Source: Lusitaniella coriacea LEGE 07157 (lineage in GTDB: Bacteria > Cyanobacteriota > Cyanobacteriia > Cyanobacteriales > Spirulinaceae). Taken from it: a DNA stretch of 64,000 bases. Both the position numbers and the translations under genes were made by a program. The stretch spans positions 62,001 to 126,000 of the forward strand of contig NZ_JADEWZ010000003.1 in NCBI RefSeq assembly GCF_015207425.1, in the 5' to 3' direction. Every line of letters starts with the position of its first letter. The first letter of the stretch is position 1. A model generated the notes under the pieces. That model was not told where the DNA came from and ran no database searches. It was given only the letters and a program-made list of their open reading frames with translations. Below, one piece after another: positions 54,595 through 62,589 of the stretch.

Positions 54595-55530
54595 ATGCCA
54601 AGTAATTTAATCGATGCACTTCGCCGCACCAAACGCGATTTAATCTACAGTTTTGAAGATACCGTAAGAATTATCGAACAAAATTTCCTATCCTCTAAAT
54701 CCGAGATTATCAATCAAAAAGCAATTCGGATAGTTGGATTAAAACGAAGCGGAAATCACGCAATTATCAATTGGATTAGAAAACAAGAAGGAGGAAATGT
54801 CTGGTATCTCAATAATCTTCGTCCCCAACAAAATCCTTATCGCTACTTAGACGAACATTATCCTCGTGAAAAATGGGAAAAAGAAGCTAAAGGCAACTTA
54901 ACGAAAAAAGATTGTTTGATTTATAGTTATGAAAATTGCGAACTCTCTAAAATAATCGATTCAGATTTTGAAGAAAAGCACGAACTCTATTTAGGTAAAA
55001 GTGCAGAGCGATATGATGTTTTGATCTTGAGAGATCCTTTTAATATGCTGGCAAGTATGTTGCACAATCACAAAAAGCAAATTCAGCAACAGGGTCAAAT
55101 AACAAAAAATTACTTTCAAGGAAAAAACAGATATGGAAGGGACAAAAAAGGAGGAGAAGAACTGATTTCCTTGTGGATTGATTATGCAAAAGAGTTTTTA
55201 GGGGAAACAAACTTTTTAAATCACAATAAAGTAGTCATTAGTTATAATTCTTGGTTTTCTAGTGAAGATTATCGAAAAGAACTCTCTCAAAAATTAAAAC
55301 TCAACTTCTCCGATAGAGGAAAAAATGAGGTCAAAGACTTTGGTGGTGGAAGTTCATTTGAGGGATTAAAACTAGATGGCACAGCCGTTACAATGGATGT
55401 GTTAAATCGCTGGAAAACACTAATAGATAACCCTCAGTATCGAGCTTTATTAGATAATCGAGAACTTGTACAATATTCAGAAAAAATCTTTGGTCACATT
55501 CCCGATACAGAAAAGTTACGCGAATCGTAA
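54595..55530 (+). CDS. Sulfotransferase-like P-loop protein
   Basis: A 311-residue protein from the ATG at 54595. IRIVGLKRSGNHAIINWI resembles the 5'-phosphosulfate loop of sulfotransferases, and YDVLILRDPFNMLASML the 3'-phosphate-binding R-D-P-x(4)-S segment. Thus it may transfer sulfate from PAPS to a carbohydrate or lipid. The C-terminal half is Lys/Asp-rich and unrecognised. A/T-rich compared with flanking core genes, and no partner PAPS gene nearby. Alternative: a P-loop protein with other activity. Confidence 0.7.
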   Translation: MPSNLIDALRRTKRDLIYSFEDTVRIIEQNFLSSKSEIINQKAIRIVGLKRSGNHAIINWIRKQEGGNVWYLNNLRPQQNPYRYLDEHYPREKWEKEAKGNLTKKDCLIYSYENCELSKIIDSDFEEKHELYLGKSAERYDVLILRDPFNMLASMLHNHKKQIQQQGQITKNYFQGKNRYGRDKKGGEELISLWIDYAKEFLGETNFLNHNKVVISYNSWFSSEDYRKELSQKLKLNFSDRGKNEVKDFGGGSSFEGLKLDGTAVTMDVLNRWKTLIDNPQYRALLDNRELVQYSEKIFGHIPDTEKLRES

Positions 55531-55672
55531 TTATTGGGATAGTTTCGATAAATAGTAGTGGGGATTCTTCCTTTCAAACAGTTGGAGTTCGCAGGTTCGC
55601 ACGCGATGGTATAGGATAAGCAATGCCACTAGAGCTTTAGGCAAAAACTAAATTTCAGGAGCATTGTTATTG

Positions 55673-56068
55673 ATGGTTACGTTAGAAGACGCAAGAAGAA
55701 TTATTGCTGCGGCTGAAAAGAAAGCGGCTGAAATCGGTCAACCGATGAATATTGCAGTGGTTGATGGCGGTGGAAATCTCGTCGCACACGTTCGGATGGA
55801 TGGTGCGTGGATTGGTAGTATTGATATTTCAATTAAGAAAGCATGGACTTCTCGCGCCTTCGATATCACCACGCAGGATTTAGCAACCCATAGCCAGTCA
55901 GGAGGACAATTCTTCGGGATTCACGCTTCCAATGAGGGTAAGGTAATGGTTTTCGCGGGTGGCATTCCCCTCAAAAAAGATGGCAAAGTGGTTGGAGGGA
56001 TTGGAGTTAGCGGAGGCTCTGGCGAACAAGATAGTACGGTTGCACAAGCAGGGGAAGCCGCTTTTTGA
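55673..56068 (+). CDS. GlcG/HbpS family heme-binding-like protein
   Basis: A 131-residue protein covering the whole GlcG/HbpS fold: LEDARRIIAAAEKKAAEIGQPMNIAVVDGGGNLVAHVRMDGAW, then SIKKAWTSRAFD and IPLKKDGKVVGGIGVSGGSGEQD. Homologues bind heme or act with diol and glycolate enzymes. The role here is not known. ATG at 55673 with GGAG 11 nt upstream. Confidence 0.88.
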   Translation: MVTLEDARRIIAAAEKKAAEIGQPMNIAVVDGGGNLVAHVRMDGAWIGSIDISIKKAWTSRAFDITTQDLATHSQSGGQFFGIHASNEGKVMVFAGGIPLKKDGKVVGGIGVSGGSGEQDSTVAQAGEAAF

Positions 56069-56340
56069 TGGGGTTGAGTGAATTGAGAAGCGCGATCTTG
56101 CAAAGCCGCATCAGAGATGCGATCGCGCTTTTTCCCGTTTGAAAGTCTATGCATCAATATCCTAAAACATCCTCTGCCTTACCTGTTAATTACTTGGGAT
56201 CGTTCTTGATAGGTGTTCTTGAACTTGCAGAAACAAAGGGTACAGATAAGTCCGCGATCGCGCGAACTCGATAAAAACAACATACATCGCTCACTGCAAC
56301 AATCCAAGCGATTGTATAAATTGAGTCGATTGAGGGGGAA

Positions 56341-56979
56341 ATGCAGATGTACGAACAGATGGAACTGTGGCGAGATCGCGCAGAGAATGTCGAACGAAAT
56401 GGAAAAGTTATCCTATCAACCAATGGTGAAGTGATTTTGTACGAAAATTTCTTCACAGCCAAGGAAAGCGATCGGCTATTCAACAATCTACATTCTCATA
56501 TTCAATGGCAACAAGATACCATTCAAATGTTTGGCAAGTCCATTCCTTTACCCCGGTTAACGGCATGGTATGGTGACGAAGGGAAGTCTTACACCTACTC
56601 AGGAATTAAACAATATCCAAAGCCTTGGATTCCCGAACTTTCTCTGATTAAAAACAGAATCGAACAGGTTGTAAAAGTAAAATTCAATAGCGTTCTCCTC
56701 AATCTTTATCGTAATGGAAAAGATGGAATGGATTGGCACAGCGACGACGAGCCAGAACTTGGGAAAAACCCGATTATTGGATCGGTTAGTTTTGGTGGAA
56801 CTCGCCGTTTTTTATTGAAACACAAGAAAATGAAAGTGCAAAAAATCGAGACTAAATTATCTCATGGTAGTCTTTTGTTAATGTGCGGTGAAACTCAACA
56901 TCACTGGCAGCATAGGGTTCCCAAAACGGCTAAAACAGTGGAGCCTCGAATCAATCTCACATTTAGAATTATTCATTGA
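56341..56979 (+). CDS. AlkB-like 2-oxoglutarate/Fe(II) dioxygenase
   Basis: A 212-residue AlkB-family protein. The iron ligands lie in HSDDEPELG (H-x-D) and in HHWQHRVPKT (distal His); the 2-oxoglutarate-binding Arg lies in RINLTFR. LTAWYGDEGKSYTYSG and IGSVSFGGTRRFLLKHKK are typical. It repairs alkylated bases (1-methyladenine, 3-methylcytosine) by oxidative demethylation. Closely followed (30 bp) by a Rossmann-type protein gene in the same direction. Confidence 0.92.
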   Translation: MQMYEQMELWRDRAENVERNGKVILSTNGEVILYENFFTAKESDRLFNNLHSHIQWQQDTIQMFGKSIPLPRLTAWYGDEGKSYTYSGIKQYPKPWIPELSLIKNRIEQVVKVKFNSVLLNLYRNGKDGMDWHSDDEPELGKNPIIGSVSFGGTRRFLLKHKKMKVQKIETKLSHGSLLLMCGETQHHWQHRVPKTAKTVEPRINLTFRIIH

Positions 56980-57009
56980 TTAAGGTATCGAGTTCAATAA
57001 AGTGCGTGC

Positions 57010-57912
57010 GTGGAAAGGCTGTATGAATATATCCTGAATGGGATAAAAAGTTCGAGAAAATTTTACGATTCAAGGACTAAGGGTTCTTTTGAAAATTACC
57101 TCACATCTTTACAAGCTTCAGTCAGAGAACTGAGAAACTCTTATCGGTCGAGTTATGTTGATGTTGACTACTCAAGACCTGCAATACAAGCAGCTTATTT
57201 AATTGCGTATTACCCTCACTATGTCGAGATGAATCTTGAAATTCTGAGATTACTTTCCTCAGAATTAAGTTACGATCGCGAAATTAAGGCTTGTTTTTTC
57301 GGTGCGGGTCCTTGTCCCGAACTTGTGGGTTTAGCACAATTGTTAACAGAACGTTCCCTAAAGACGAAAAGGGTTACTGTAAATGCCTACGATATCGCTT
57401 CGGATACATGGACTTTAAGCCGGGAAATCACGCGCAAGTCTATCGTTCCGAATTTATGGCAAGGAAGGCTTACTTTAAATAGCCAAAGTCTAGATTTCAA
57501 TCGAAGGAAATCATTTTTTATTATTCAACCTAATCTTCAGGACTGCAATCTTTTTGTATTTCAAAACTGTCTGAATGAAATAGTAGAGCGCTCGGTTTTG
57601 CTAGAAAACGTTGAGTTTTTAATCAATAATATCTCCAGGGGGAGTTTTATTATTTTTGCCGATCTTCTCTACAAGCAAAATTCGATTGTGTTTGAAGCAA
57701 TCGGAAAAATGGTCAATTCGCGATACGATTTTGAGATTTTTCAAGAAAGAACTTTAACGATTACATCCTCTTTGCGCATACCCCGCGCGATCGCGGAAAA
57801 TCTACTGACTGGAAAACGTGGATTAATCCCACGCTCTAAAACTAATTTTATGTTTTTAGCGCTCCGTAAGGGCAAAAAGATCAGAGACAATTACGACGAT
57901 ATTCCTTTTTGA
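57010..57912 (+). CDS. Putative Rossmann-fold (methyltransferase-like) protein
   Basis: A 300-residue protein with a GTG start. ACFFGAGPCPELVGLAQLL at about 95-113 looks like motif I of a class I methyltransferase, VNAYDIASDTWTLSREI like motif II, and NLFVFQNCLNEIV like the post-II strand. The N-terminal 90 residues are helical. The substrate is unknown. It may be co-transcribed with alkB. The C-terminal part is basic and does not match a known domain. Confidence 0.65.
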   Translation: MERLYEYILNGIKSSRKFYDSRTKGSFENYLTSLQASVRELRNSYRSSYVDVDYSRPAIQAAYLIAYYPHYVEMNLEILRLLSSELSYDREIKACFFGAGPCPELVGLAQLLTERSLKTKRVTVNAYDIASDTWTLSREITRKSIVPNLWQGRLTLNSQSLDFNRRKSFFIIQPNLQDCNLFVFQNCLNEIVERSVLLENVEFLINNISRGSFIIFADLLYKQNSIVFEAIGKMVNSRYDFEIFQERTLTITSSLRIPRAIAENLLTGKRGLIPRSKTNFMFLALRKGKKIRDNYDDIPF

Positions 57913-57956
57913 AAAGAGTGAATTAAATTGCTACTCATTCAAATTGAGGATGAGAC

Positions 57957-58049
57957 TAGTGGTTCGTCCACCTCGATCTTGTTCGTTGAGGCTGATGCGG
58001 TGACGCGGAGAAAGAATTGACCCAAAAATTAGAAACTGACAGACCACTA
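57957..58049. repeat. MITE-like element with TA ends, copy 2
   Basis: Ninety-three bp beginning TAGTGGTTCGTC and ending GACAGACCACTA, imperfect inverted repeats with TA at each outer end. Strongly similar to 41825-41933 but lacking its 16-bp internal expansion. The TA ends recall the target duplication of IS630/Tc1-type elements. No transposase is near. Confidence 0.78.
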
Positions 58050-58137
58050 CCCATTAGTTTTTTAGGACATTTTTCAAAGCTGAAAGCTAGAAATAGCAAG
58101 GTTTTGGCTGAGATCTGATTGCTTATGGCTATAGACC

Positions 58138-58482
<345 letters not shown>

Positions 58483-58489
58483 AACTATA

Positions 58490-58640
58490 TCGTCCCGCGC
58501 CCCGACAGCTAAAGCGTACACACTACCATCTGATAAATGGAAGGTTGTAGGTTCGAGTCCTATCGGCGGTATGACTTGCCGCTGTAGCTCAAATGGAAGA
58601 GCATCACGTGAAATTGCTTTGCAAACTTGCGCGGGATTAT
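58490..58640 (+). ncRNA. tRNA-like RNA with circularly permuted parts (YrlA-type Y RNA or permuted tRNA), copy 1
   Basis: Parts in order: closing-helix strand TCCCGCGC (58493-58500), AAAGC (58511-58515), TACACACTAC (58517-58526), hairpin CCAT-CTGATAA-ATGG (58526-58540), T arm GTAGG-TTCGAGT-CCTAT (58547-58563), acceptor 3' strand CGGCGGT (58564-58570), loop ATGACTT, acceptor 5' strand GCCGCTG (58578-58584), TA, D arm GCTC-AAATGGAA-GAGC (58587-58602), GCTTT (58616-58620), and GCGCGGGA (58629-58636) closing with the first strand. The acceptor strands pair 7/7 (two G-U). Spacing from hairpin to T arm equals that of a tRNA, and the loop CTGATAA is an isoleucine (GAU) anticodon loop. The same architecture is known for YrlA RNAs that bind the Ro60 homologue Rsr. 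Confidence 0.8.
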
Positions 58641-58673
58641 CACCTTTAACTCACACCGAATCTGGAGGAACCA

Positions 58674-58874
58674 ATGCTAACCGAACAAAGCAATACGCTA
58701 GAGTGTCCCCAGTGTGGAAAAAAAGTATTGGTTCAGGAAAACGGAACAAAATACACCTGTTTGTGGTGCGATTTTAATCGCGATCTGACTCCAGTACTTA
58801 AAACAGCAGATAAGACTCTACCGTTTTTTTCAGTTCTTGCTTTGATGGCGTTCGTTTTACTCTTCTTGCTGTAG
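58674..58874 (+). CDS. Small zinc-ribbon membrane protein between the two tRNA-like RNAs
   Basis: A 66-residue protein with GGAGG shortly before the ATG. CPQCGKKV and CLWCDF form a zinc ribbon at about 11-35, and the C-terminus is a membrane helix (FFSVLALMAFVLLFLL). A tail-anchored rubredoxin-like knuckle is plausible. No family known. Located between the two tRNA-like RNAs; possible involvement in their function is inference. Confidence 0.72.
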   Translation: MLTEQSNTLECPQCGKKVLVQENGTKYTCLWCDFNRDLTPVLKTADKTLPFFSVLALMAFVLLFLL

Positions 58875-58982
58875 AACAATTTAGCCTTTTTTATTGAAAT
58901 TTTAGATAAGCACTCAGCTTTAAACAGGAGTATTAACTAATCTCTTTTATTCAAAGGCTGAAGGCTGAAAGCTGACAAATTT

Positions 58983-59135
58983 AAAGAGTCGCGCCCTAAC
59001 TTGTAAAGCCTACACACTACTTGGAGCCAAAGGTTGTAGGTTCGATTCCTACCTGCTGCGTTCGCGTGCAGCAGTAGCTCAATGGTAGAGCGTTGGAATG
59101 TGCTTATACTGCTTTGCAAACTTGCGCGACTCCCT
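58983..59135 (+). ncRNA. tRNA-like RNA with circularly permuted parts, copy 2
   Basis: Same order as copy 1: GAGTCGCGC (58986-58994), AAAGC (59005-59009), TACACACTAC (59011-59020), TTGGAGCCAA (59021-59030), T arm GTAGG-TTCGATT-CCTAC (59036-59052), acceptor 3' strand CTGCTGC (59053-59059), loop with a TTCG, acceptor 5' strand GCAGCAG (59068-59074), TA, D arm GCTC-AATGGTA-GAGC (59077-59091), GCTTT (59111-59115) and GCGCGACTC (59124-59132). The acceptor stem is a perfect 7 bp and the closing helix a perfect 9 bp. TTGG after the D arm (59093-59096) can pair with CCAA (59027-59030), as an anticodon stem would. Single-strand blocks TACACACTAC and GCAAACTTGCGCG are identical to copy 1. Confidence 0.8.
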
Positions 59136-59208
59136 TAAAAAAATACTTGTAGCATTGAAGTGGGATAATAATCTCCGATCGCGGACTGCGGAGAATTTAT
59201 TCAATCCT

Positions 59209-59820
59209 ATGAATCCTAGTACTGAAATTTACCGTTTGCGCGAATTAATGCCTGCAACGGGACGAATGCTCGTTAAAATTTCGAGTCAACCGCAGCAGGC
59301 GAAGGTACTGGAAACGCCTTTCCCCCTTCCCTGGAAATCCGGAACTCGCCCGATCTATATTAATTTCGACTTGTGGCAACGCCTTTCAACCCCACAGCGA
59401 GATTTACTGTTGTTGAGATCGGTGAGTTGGGTTTTAGGAATTCAATGGTTTAAAGCCGATTGGCAGCGAGGAGTTGCCCTTGCGGGAATTGTCGGTAGTC
59501 TATTTGAACTCTCCCAAGGCGATGCTGTGGGGGTTTTAGTGGCGGGTGGATTGAGCGCGATCGCGCTACGACAAATTTGGCGCTCCAACCGCAGTGCCAA
59601 AACAGAGATCGATGCAGACGAAGCCGCGATCAAAGTCGCTCAGAGACGAGGCTACAGCGCGGTGGAAGCCGCAGAAGCCCTCCTCGAAACCTTAGAGAGC
59701 GTTGCCAAACTTGAAGGGCGTTCTAACTTGAATTTCACAGAATTAATTCGCGCTCAAAACCTGCGCGCGATCGCGAATCTCTCTCCCGTTGGCGTTCCCG
59801 AACAGATTCGACGGAACTAA
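59209..59820 (+). CDS. DUF3318 family cyanobacterial protein
   Basis: A 203-residue protein. EIYRLRELMPATGRMLVKISSQPQQAKVLETPFPLPW and RPIYINFDLWQRLSTPQRDLLLLRSVSWVLG match the DUF3318 family of cyanobacteria. A short hydrophobic stretch (about 88-116, GVALAGIVGSLFEL and GVLVAGGLSAIAL) suggests membrane association. Start set at 59209; the frame extends upstream into the tRNA-like RNA. Function unknown. Confidence 0.87.
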   Translation: MNPSTEIYRLRELMPATGRMLVKISSQPQQAKVLETPFPLPWKSGTRPIYINFDLWQRLSTPQRDLLLLRSVSWVLGIQWFKADWQRGVALAGIVGSLFELSQGDAVGVLVAGGLSAIALRQIWRSNRSAKTEIDADEAAIKVAQRRGYSAVEAAEALLETLESVAKLEGRSNLNFTELIRAQNLRAIANLSPVGVPEQIRRN

Positions 59821-59862
59821 ATCGCGCTTGATTGCGGATTATTTGTCCCTAAAAACTCGAGC

Positions 59863-59983
59863 TAAACCGCGTCCATGTTGGAACCTGGAGTTTGTTCGGA
59901 ATACTCTAAAACCTACAGTCTTTAGCCTAAAAGATTTTCAGGTGGATTCCCAAAACTATGGTTTTCAAGCTAGACGCGGTTTA
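59863..59983. repeat. Inverted repeat upstream of exoprotein genes
   Basis: Perfect 11-bp arms TAAACCGCGTC (59863-59873) and GACGCGGTTTA (59973-59983), 121 bp overall, non-coding. Possibly another MITE-like element inserted between the DUF3318 gene and the exoprotein tandem. Confidence 0.55.
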
Positions 59984-60053
59984 ACTGAAAGTTTCGCGCG
60001 ATCGATGGGCATCTTACGAAGAGTAAGACAATACTTTACTACCCAAAACCTAA

Positions 60054-62522
60054 ATGTCCCAGAAAATTTCCTATTCCTTGCTCCTCACCCTCGGACTCCT
60101 AGCGCCCCCCGTTCAAGCACAAATCGCTACAGACGGAACCGTTGGCACAATTGTAACCCCTTCCGGAAACACCTTCACCATCACCGGAGGCACCACATCC
60201 GGAACAAACCTCTTCCACAGCTTTTCCCAATTTTCCGTCCCCACAGGCGGTGCAGCGATCTTCGATAACAATACCAACATTGCCAACATCTTCAGTCGCG
60301 TCACCGGAAGCAGCGCCTCCAACATCGACGGAAAAATCCAAGCAGCCGGAACAGCCAACCTCTTCCTCCTCAACCCCAACGGCATCATCTTCGGGGCAAA
60401 TTCTTCCTTACAAATCGGCGGTTCTTTCCTCGCCACGACAGCCAATAGCATCCAATTTGCTGATGGGGTTGAATTCAGCGCAACAAATTCGAGTCTCTCA
60501 CCTCTGCTAACGATTAGCGTTCCCATCGGTCTGCAGTTTGGACAAAATTCTGGCGATATCGCTGTTCGAGGCTCAGGTCACAACATTACATCCAATAATG
60601 CGTTTGTCAGCCCTATTCGCCGTAGTGGTTCTGTTTCAGGTTTGCGAGTGAGTCCGGGTCGCACCTTTGCCCTCGTGGGAGGTAGCGTTAATTTAGAGGG
60701 CGGCGCGATCGTTGCGAACTCAGGTCATATTGAGCTAGGCAGTGTTGATTCTGGTATCGTTCATCTTAATCCAACATCCCTCGGCTGGAAATTCGGCTAT
60801 GAAGGCGTGCAAAACTTCCGAGATATTAGTCTCTCCCAACGTTCTTTACTAGAAGCCAGTGGATTTTTGGGAGGTGGGTCAATCCAAATCCAAGCCAGTC
60901 GTTTCACTCTCAGCGATGGCTCAACCGCTCTCATTCAAAACTTCAGTTCTCAGCCTTCTGGAAGTATCCGCATCTCCGCTACAGAGTTGGTGGATTTCGG
61001 CAGACCCTTACCCACGGCTGGGATTGTCAACGGCTTGATTAATGAAACTCTCGGTGCTGGAAGAGGTGGAAATATTGAGATTACGACCCAACGGTTGACT
61101 TTCACTGAAAGCGGTATCATTATGACCCGAACACTTAGCGGAGCAAATGGTGGTGACATTATCGTGAATGCTTCTGACTCTGTTCGATTTCAATCCGCTC
61201 AATCCAGCAGTAGTTTGATAGTTTCTGCCGCTCTCCGCGCCGGGAATGCTGGGGATATAACCCTATCCACAAAGCGCCTGACGGCAGCCGGTGGCAATAT
61301 TTCAACCCCCACGTTAGGCTTTGGGAACTCGGGAAATCTGACAATTAACGCTACAGAATCAATAGATTTATTCGGAGCAGATCGGGGTTCTCAGGGGGCC
61401 ATTCTAGCAGTATCAACGTTCAATTCTGGTGATGCAGGTCAGTTAACAATTAACACGCCTCGACTGCGAGTTCAGGAGGGGAGTATCATTAGTTCTTCGA
61501 CTTTTTCTAGGGGTACAGCCGGACAAATTCTTATCAATGCTTCCGAGTCAGTTGAAATCAGTGGTAGTGATTCCCAAACCGGCGAGTTGAGTCTGATTAA
61601 GTCTTCTGCCGATATTCCCAGCCCAGGAATAAGGCAATTTCTTCGACTATCTCCTATCGTAGATGGCGTATCTGGGAACGTGACGATTAATACGCCTCGA
61701 TTGAGTGTTACCGATGGTGCTGAAATTTCAGTCAGTCACGCTGGGTCTAATAGTGCAGGAGACGTGAAAATTAATGCTAATTCAGTGTTTCTCGATCGCG
61801 GCGGTCGAGTGATAGCATCCACATCCTCGGGAGAGGGGGGTAACCTGAATTTGCAACTGCGGGATGTTTTAGTGATGCGTAACAACAGCCTCATCTCTAC
61901 CAATGCAGGTGGTACGGGAAATGGAGGCAATATCACCATTCAGTCTCCCTTTATTGTTGCGGTTCCCACAGAAAATAGCGATATCACTGCCAATGCCTTT
62001 GCGGGTAACGGAGGTAATATTCAAATTGCCACCAATGGCATTTTTGGCTTGCAATTCCGTCCCCAACTTACCCCCTTGAGCGATATTACAGCGAGTTCCC
62101 AATTAGGAGTCAGTGGTATTGTCAATATTAGTGAATTCATTACCGACCCCAGTAGCGGCTTGACAGAACTCTCAACGACTTTAGCCGACTCCTCTACTCA
62201 AATCAAAAGTGACTGTTCGGCGAGCCAGGGAGGGAAGTTTATTGTCACCGGACGGGGAGGGTTGCCTCCCAATCCCGACGAACGGTTGCAAAGCGATCGC
62301 GCGTGGGTGGATATTCGGGATTTATCGGAGTTTCGGGGAGAGAAGACAGCAGTTGAAGGACAAAGGGCAGAAAGCTTTGAGATGCAAGGCGTTGAAGCAA
62401 ACAGTTGGCGAGTGAACGAGGCGGGAAATGTGGAATTAGTCGCTGTTGTTTCCAATACGGAAGCACAAACTCCAACGGTTGATTGCGCTGGAGTCCCTCT
62501 AACTATTTCATTCTCTCAATGA
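60054..62522 (+). CDS. Two-partner-secretion exoprotein with filamentous-haemagglutinin N-domain (TpsA-like), copy 1
   Basis: An 822-residue protein. Signal peptide (ISYSLLLTLGLLAPPVQAQ) is followed by the TPS domain (about 23-250) with GGAAIFDNN, NLFLLNPNGIIFG and SLQIGGSFLATTA. Long stretches of GNxGD-type beta-helix repeats (SGNAGDITL, GNSGNLTI, GDAGQLTI, GTAGQIL, GNGGNITI) continue to about 700. It should be exported across the outer membrane by a TpsB partner, not seen here, and act as adhesin or S-layer-like surface protein. It shares its promoter-side sequence and N-terminus with the following copy. Confidence 0.92.
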   Translation: MSQKISYSLLLTLGLLAPPVQAQIATDGTVGTIVTPSGNTFTITGGTTSGTNLFHSFSQFSVPTGGAAIFDNNTNIANIFSRVTGSSASNIDGKIQAAGTANLFLLNPNGIIFGANSSLQIGGSFLATTANSIQFADGVEFSATNSSLSPLLTISVPIGLQFGQNSGDIAVRGSGHNITSNNAFVSPIRRSGSVSGLRVSPGRTFALVGGSVNLEGGAIVANSGHIELGSVDSGIVHLNPTSLGWKFGYEGVQNFRDISLSQRSLLEASGFLGGGSIQIQASRFTLSDGSTALIQNFSSQPSGSIRISATELVDFGRPLPTAGIVNGLINETLGAGRGGNIEITTQRLTFTESGIIMTRTLSGANGGDIIVNASDSVRFQSAQSSSSLIVSAALRAGNAGDITLSTKRLTAAGGNISTPTLGFGNSGNLTINATESIDLFGADRGSQGAILAVSTFNSGDAGQLTINTPRLRVQEGSIISSSTFSRGTAGQILINASESVEISGSDSQTGELSLIKSSADIPSPGIRQFLRLSPIVDGVSGNVTINTPRLSVTDGAEISVSHAGSNSAGDVKINANSVFLDRGGRVIASTSSGEGGNLNLQLRDVLVMRNNSLISTNAGGTGNGGNITIQSPFIVAVPTENSDITANAFAGNGGNIQIATNGIFGLQFRPQLTPLSDITASSQLGVSGIVNISEFITDPSSGLTELSTTLADSSTQIKSDCSASQGGKFIVTGRGGLPPNPDERLQSDRAWVDIRDLSEFRGEKTAVEGQRAESFEMQGVEANSWRVNEAGNVELVAVVSNTEAQTPTVDCAGVPLTISFSQ

Positions 62523-62589
62523 GAGTTTCGCAGGATCGATGGGCATATTTAAGAGTAAGACGCAAGACGATGCTTTCTACCCCAAACCC

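Noticed and set aside
58490-59135. Two-piece (permuted) tmRNA
   Set aside because: Marine cyanobacteria have permuted tmRNA, but here a full D arm with GG loop is present, there is no tag-peptide frame or pseudoknot region, and the acceptor lacks the G-U tmRNA identity layout.
58490-59135. Group I intron in permuted-exon arrangement
   Set aside because: The conserved flanks total only about 45 nt per copy, far too short for the P3-P9 catalytic core, and no P7 pairing is visible.
58490-59135. Ordinary tRNA genes
   Set aside because: The acceptor and T-arm half lies 5' of the D-arm half in both copies, and no downstream T arm follows either D arm.
59789-60268. Open frame of 159 codons between the DUF3318 and exoprotein genes
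   Set aside because: It overlaps both genes in another frame, and its second half (His/Arg-rich) is a shadow of the exoprotein signal and TPS region.
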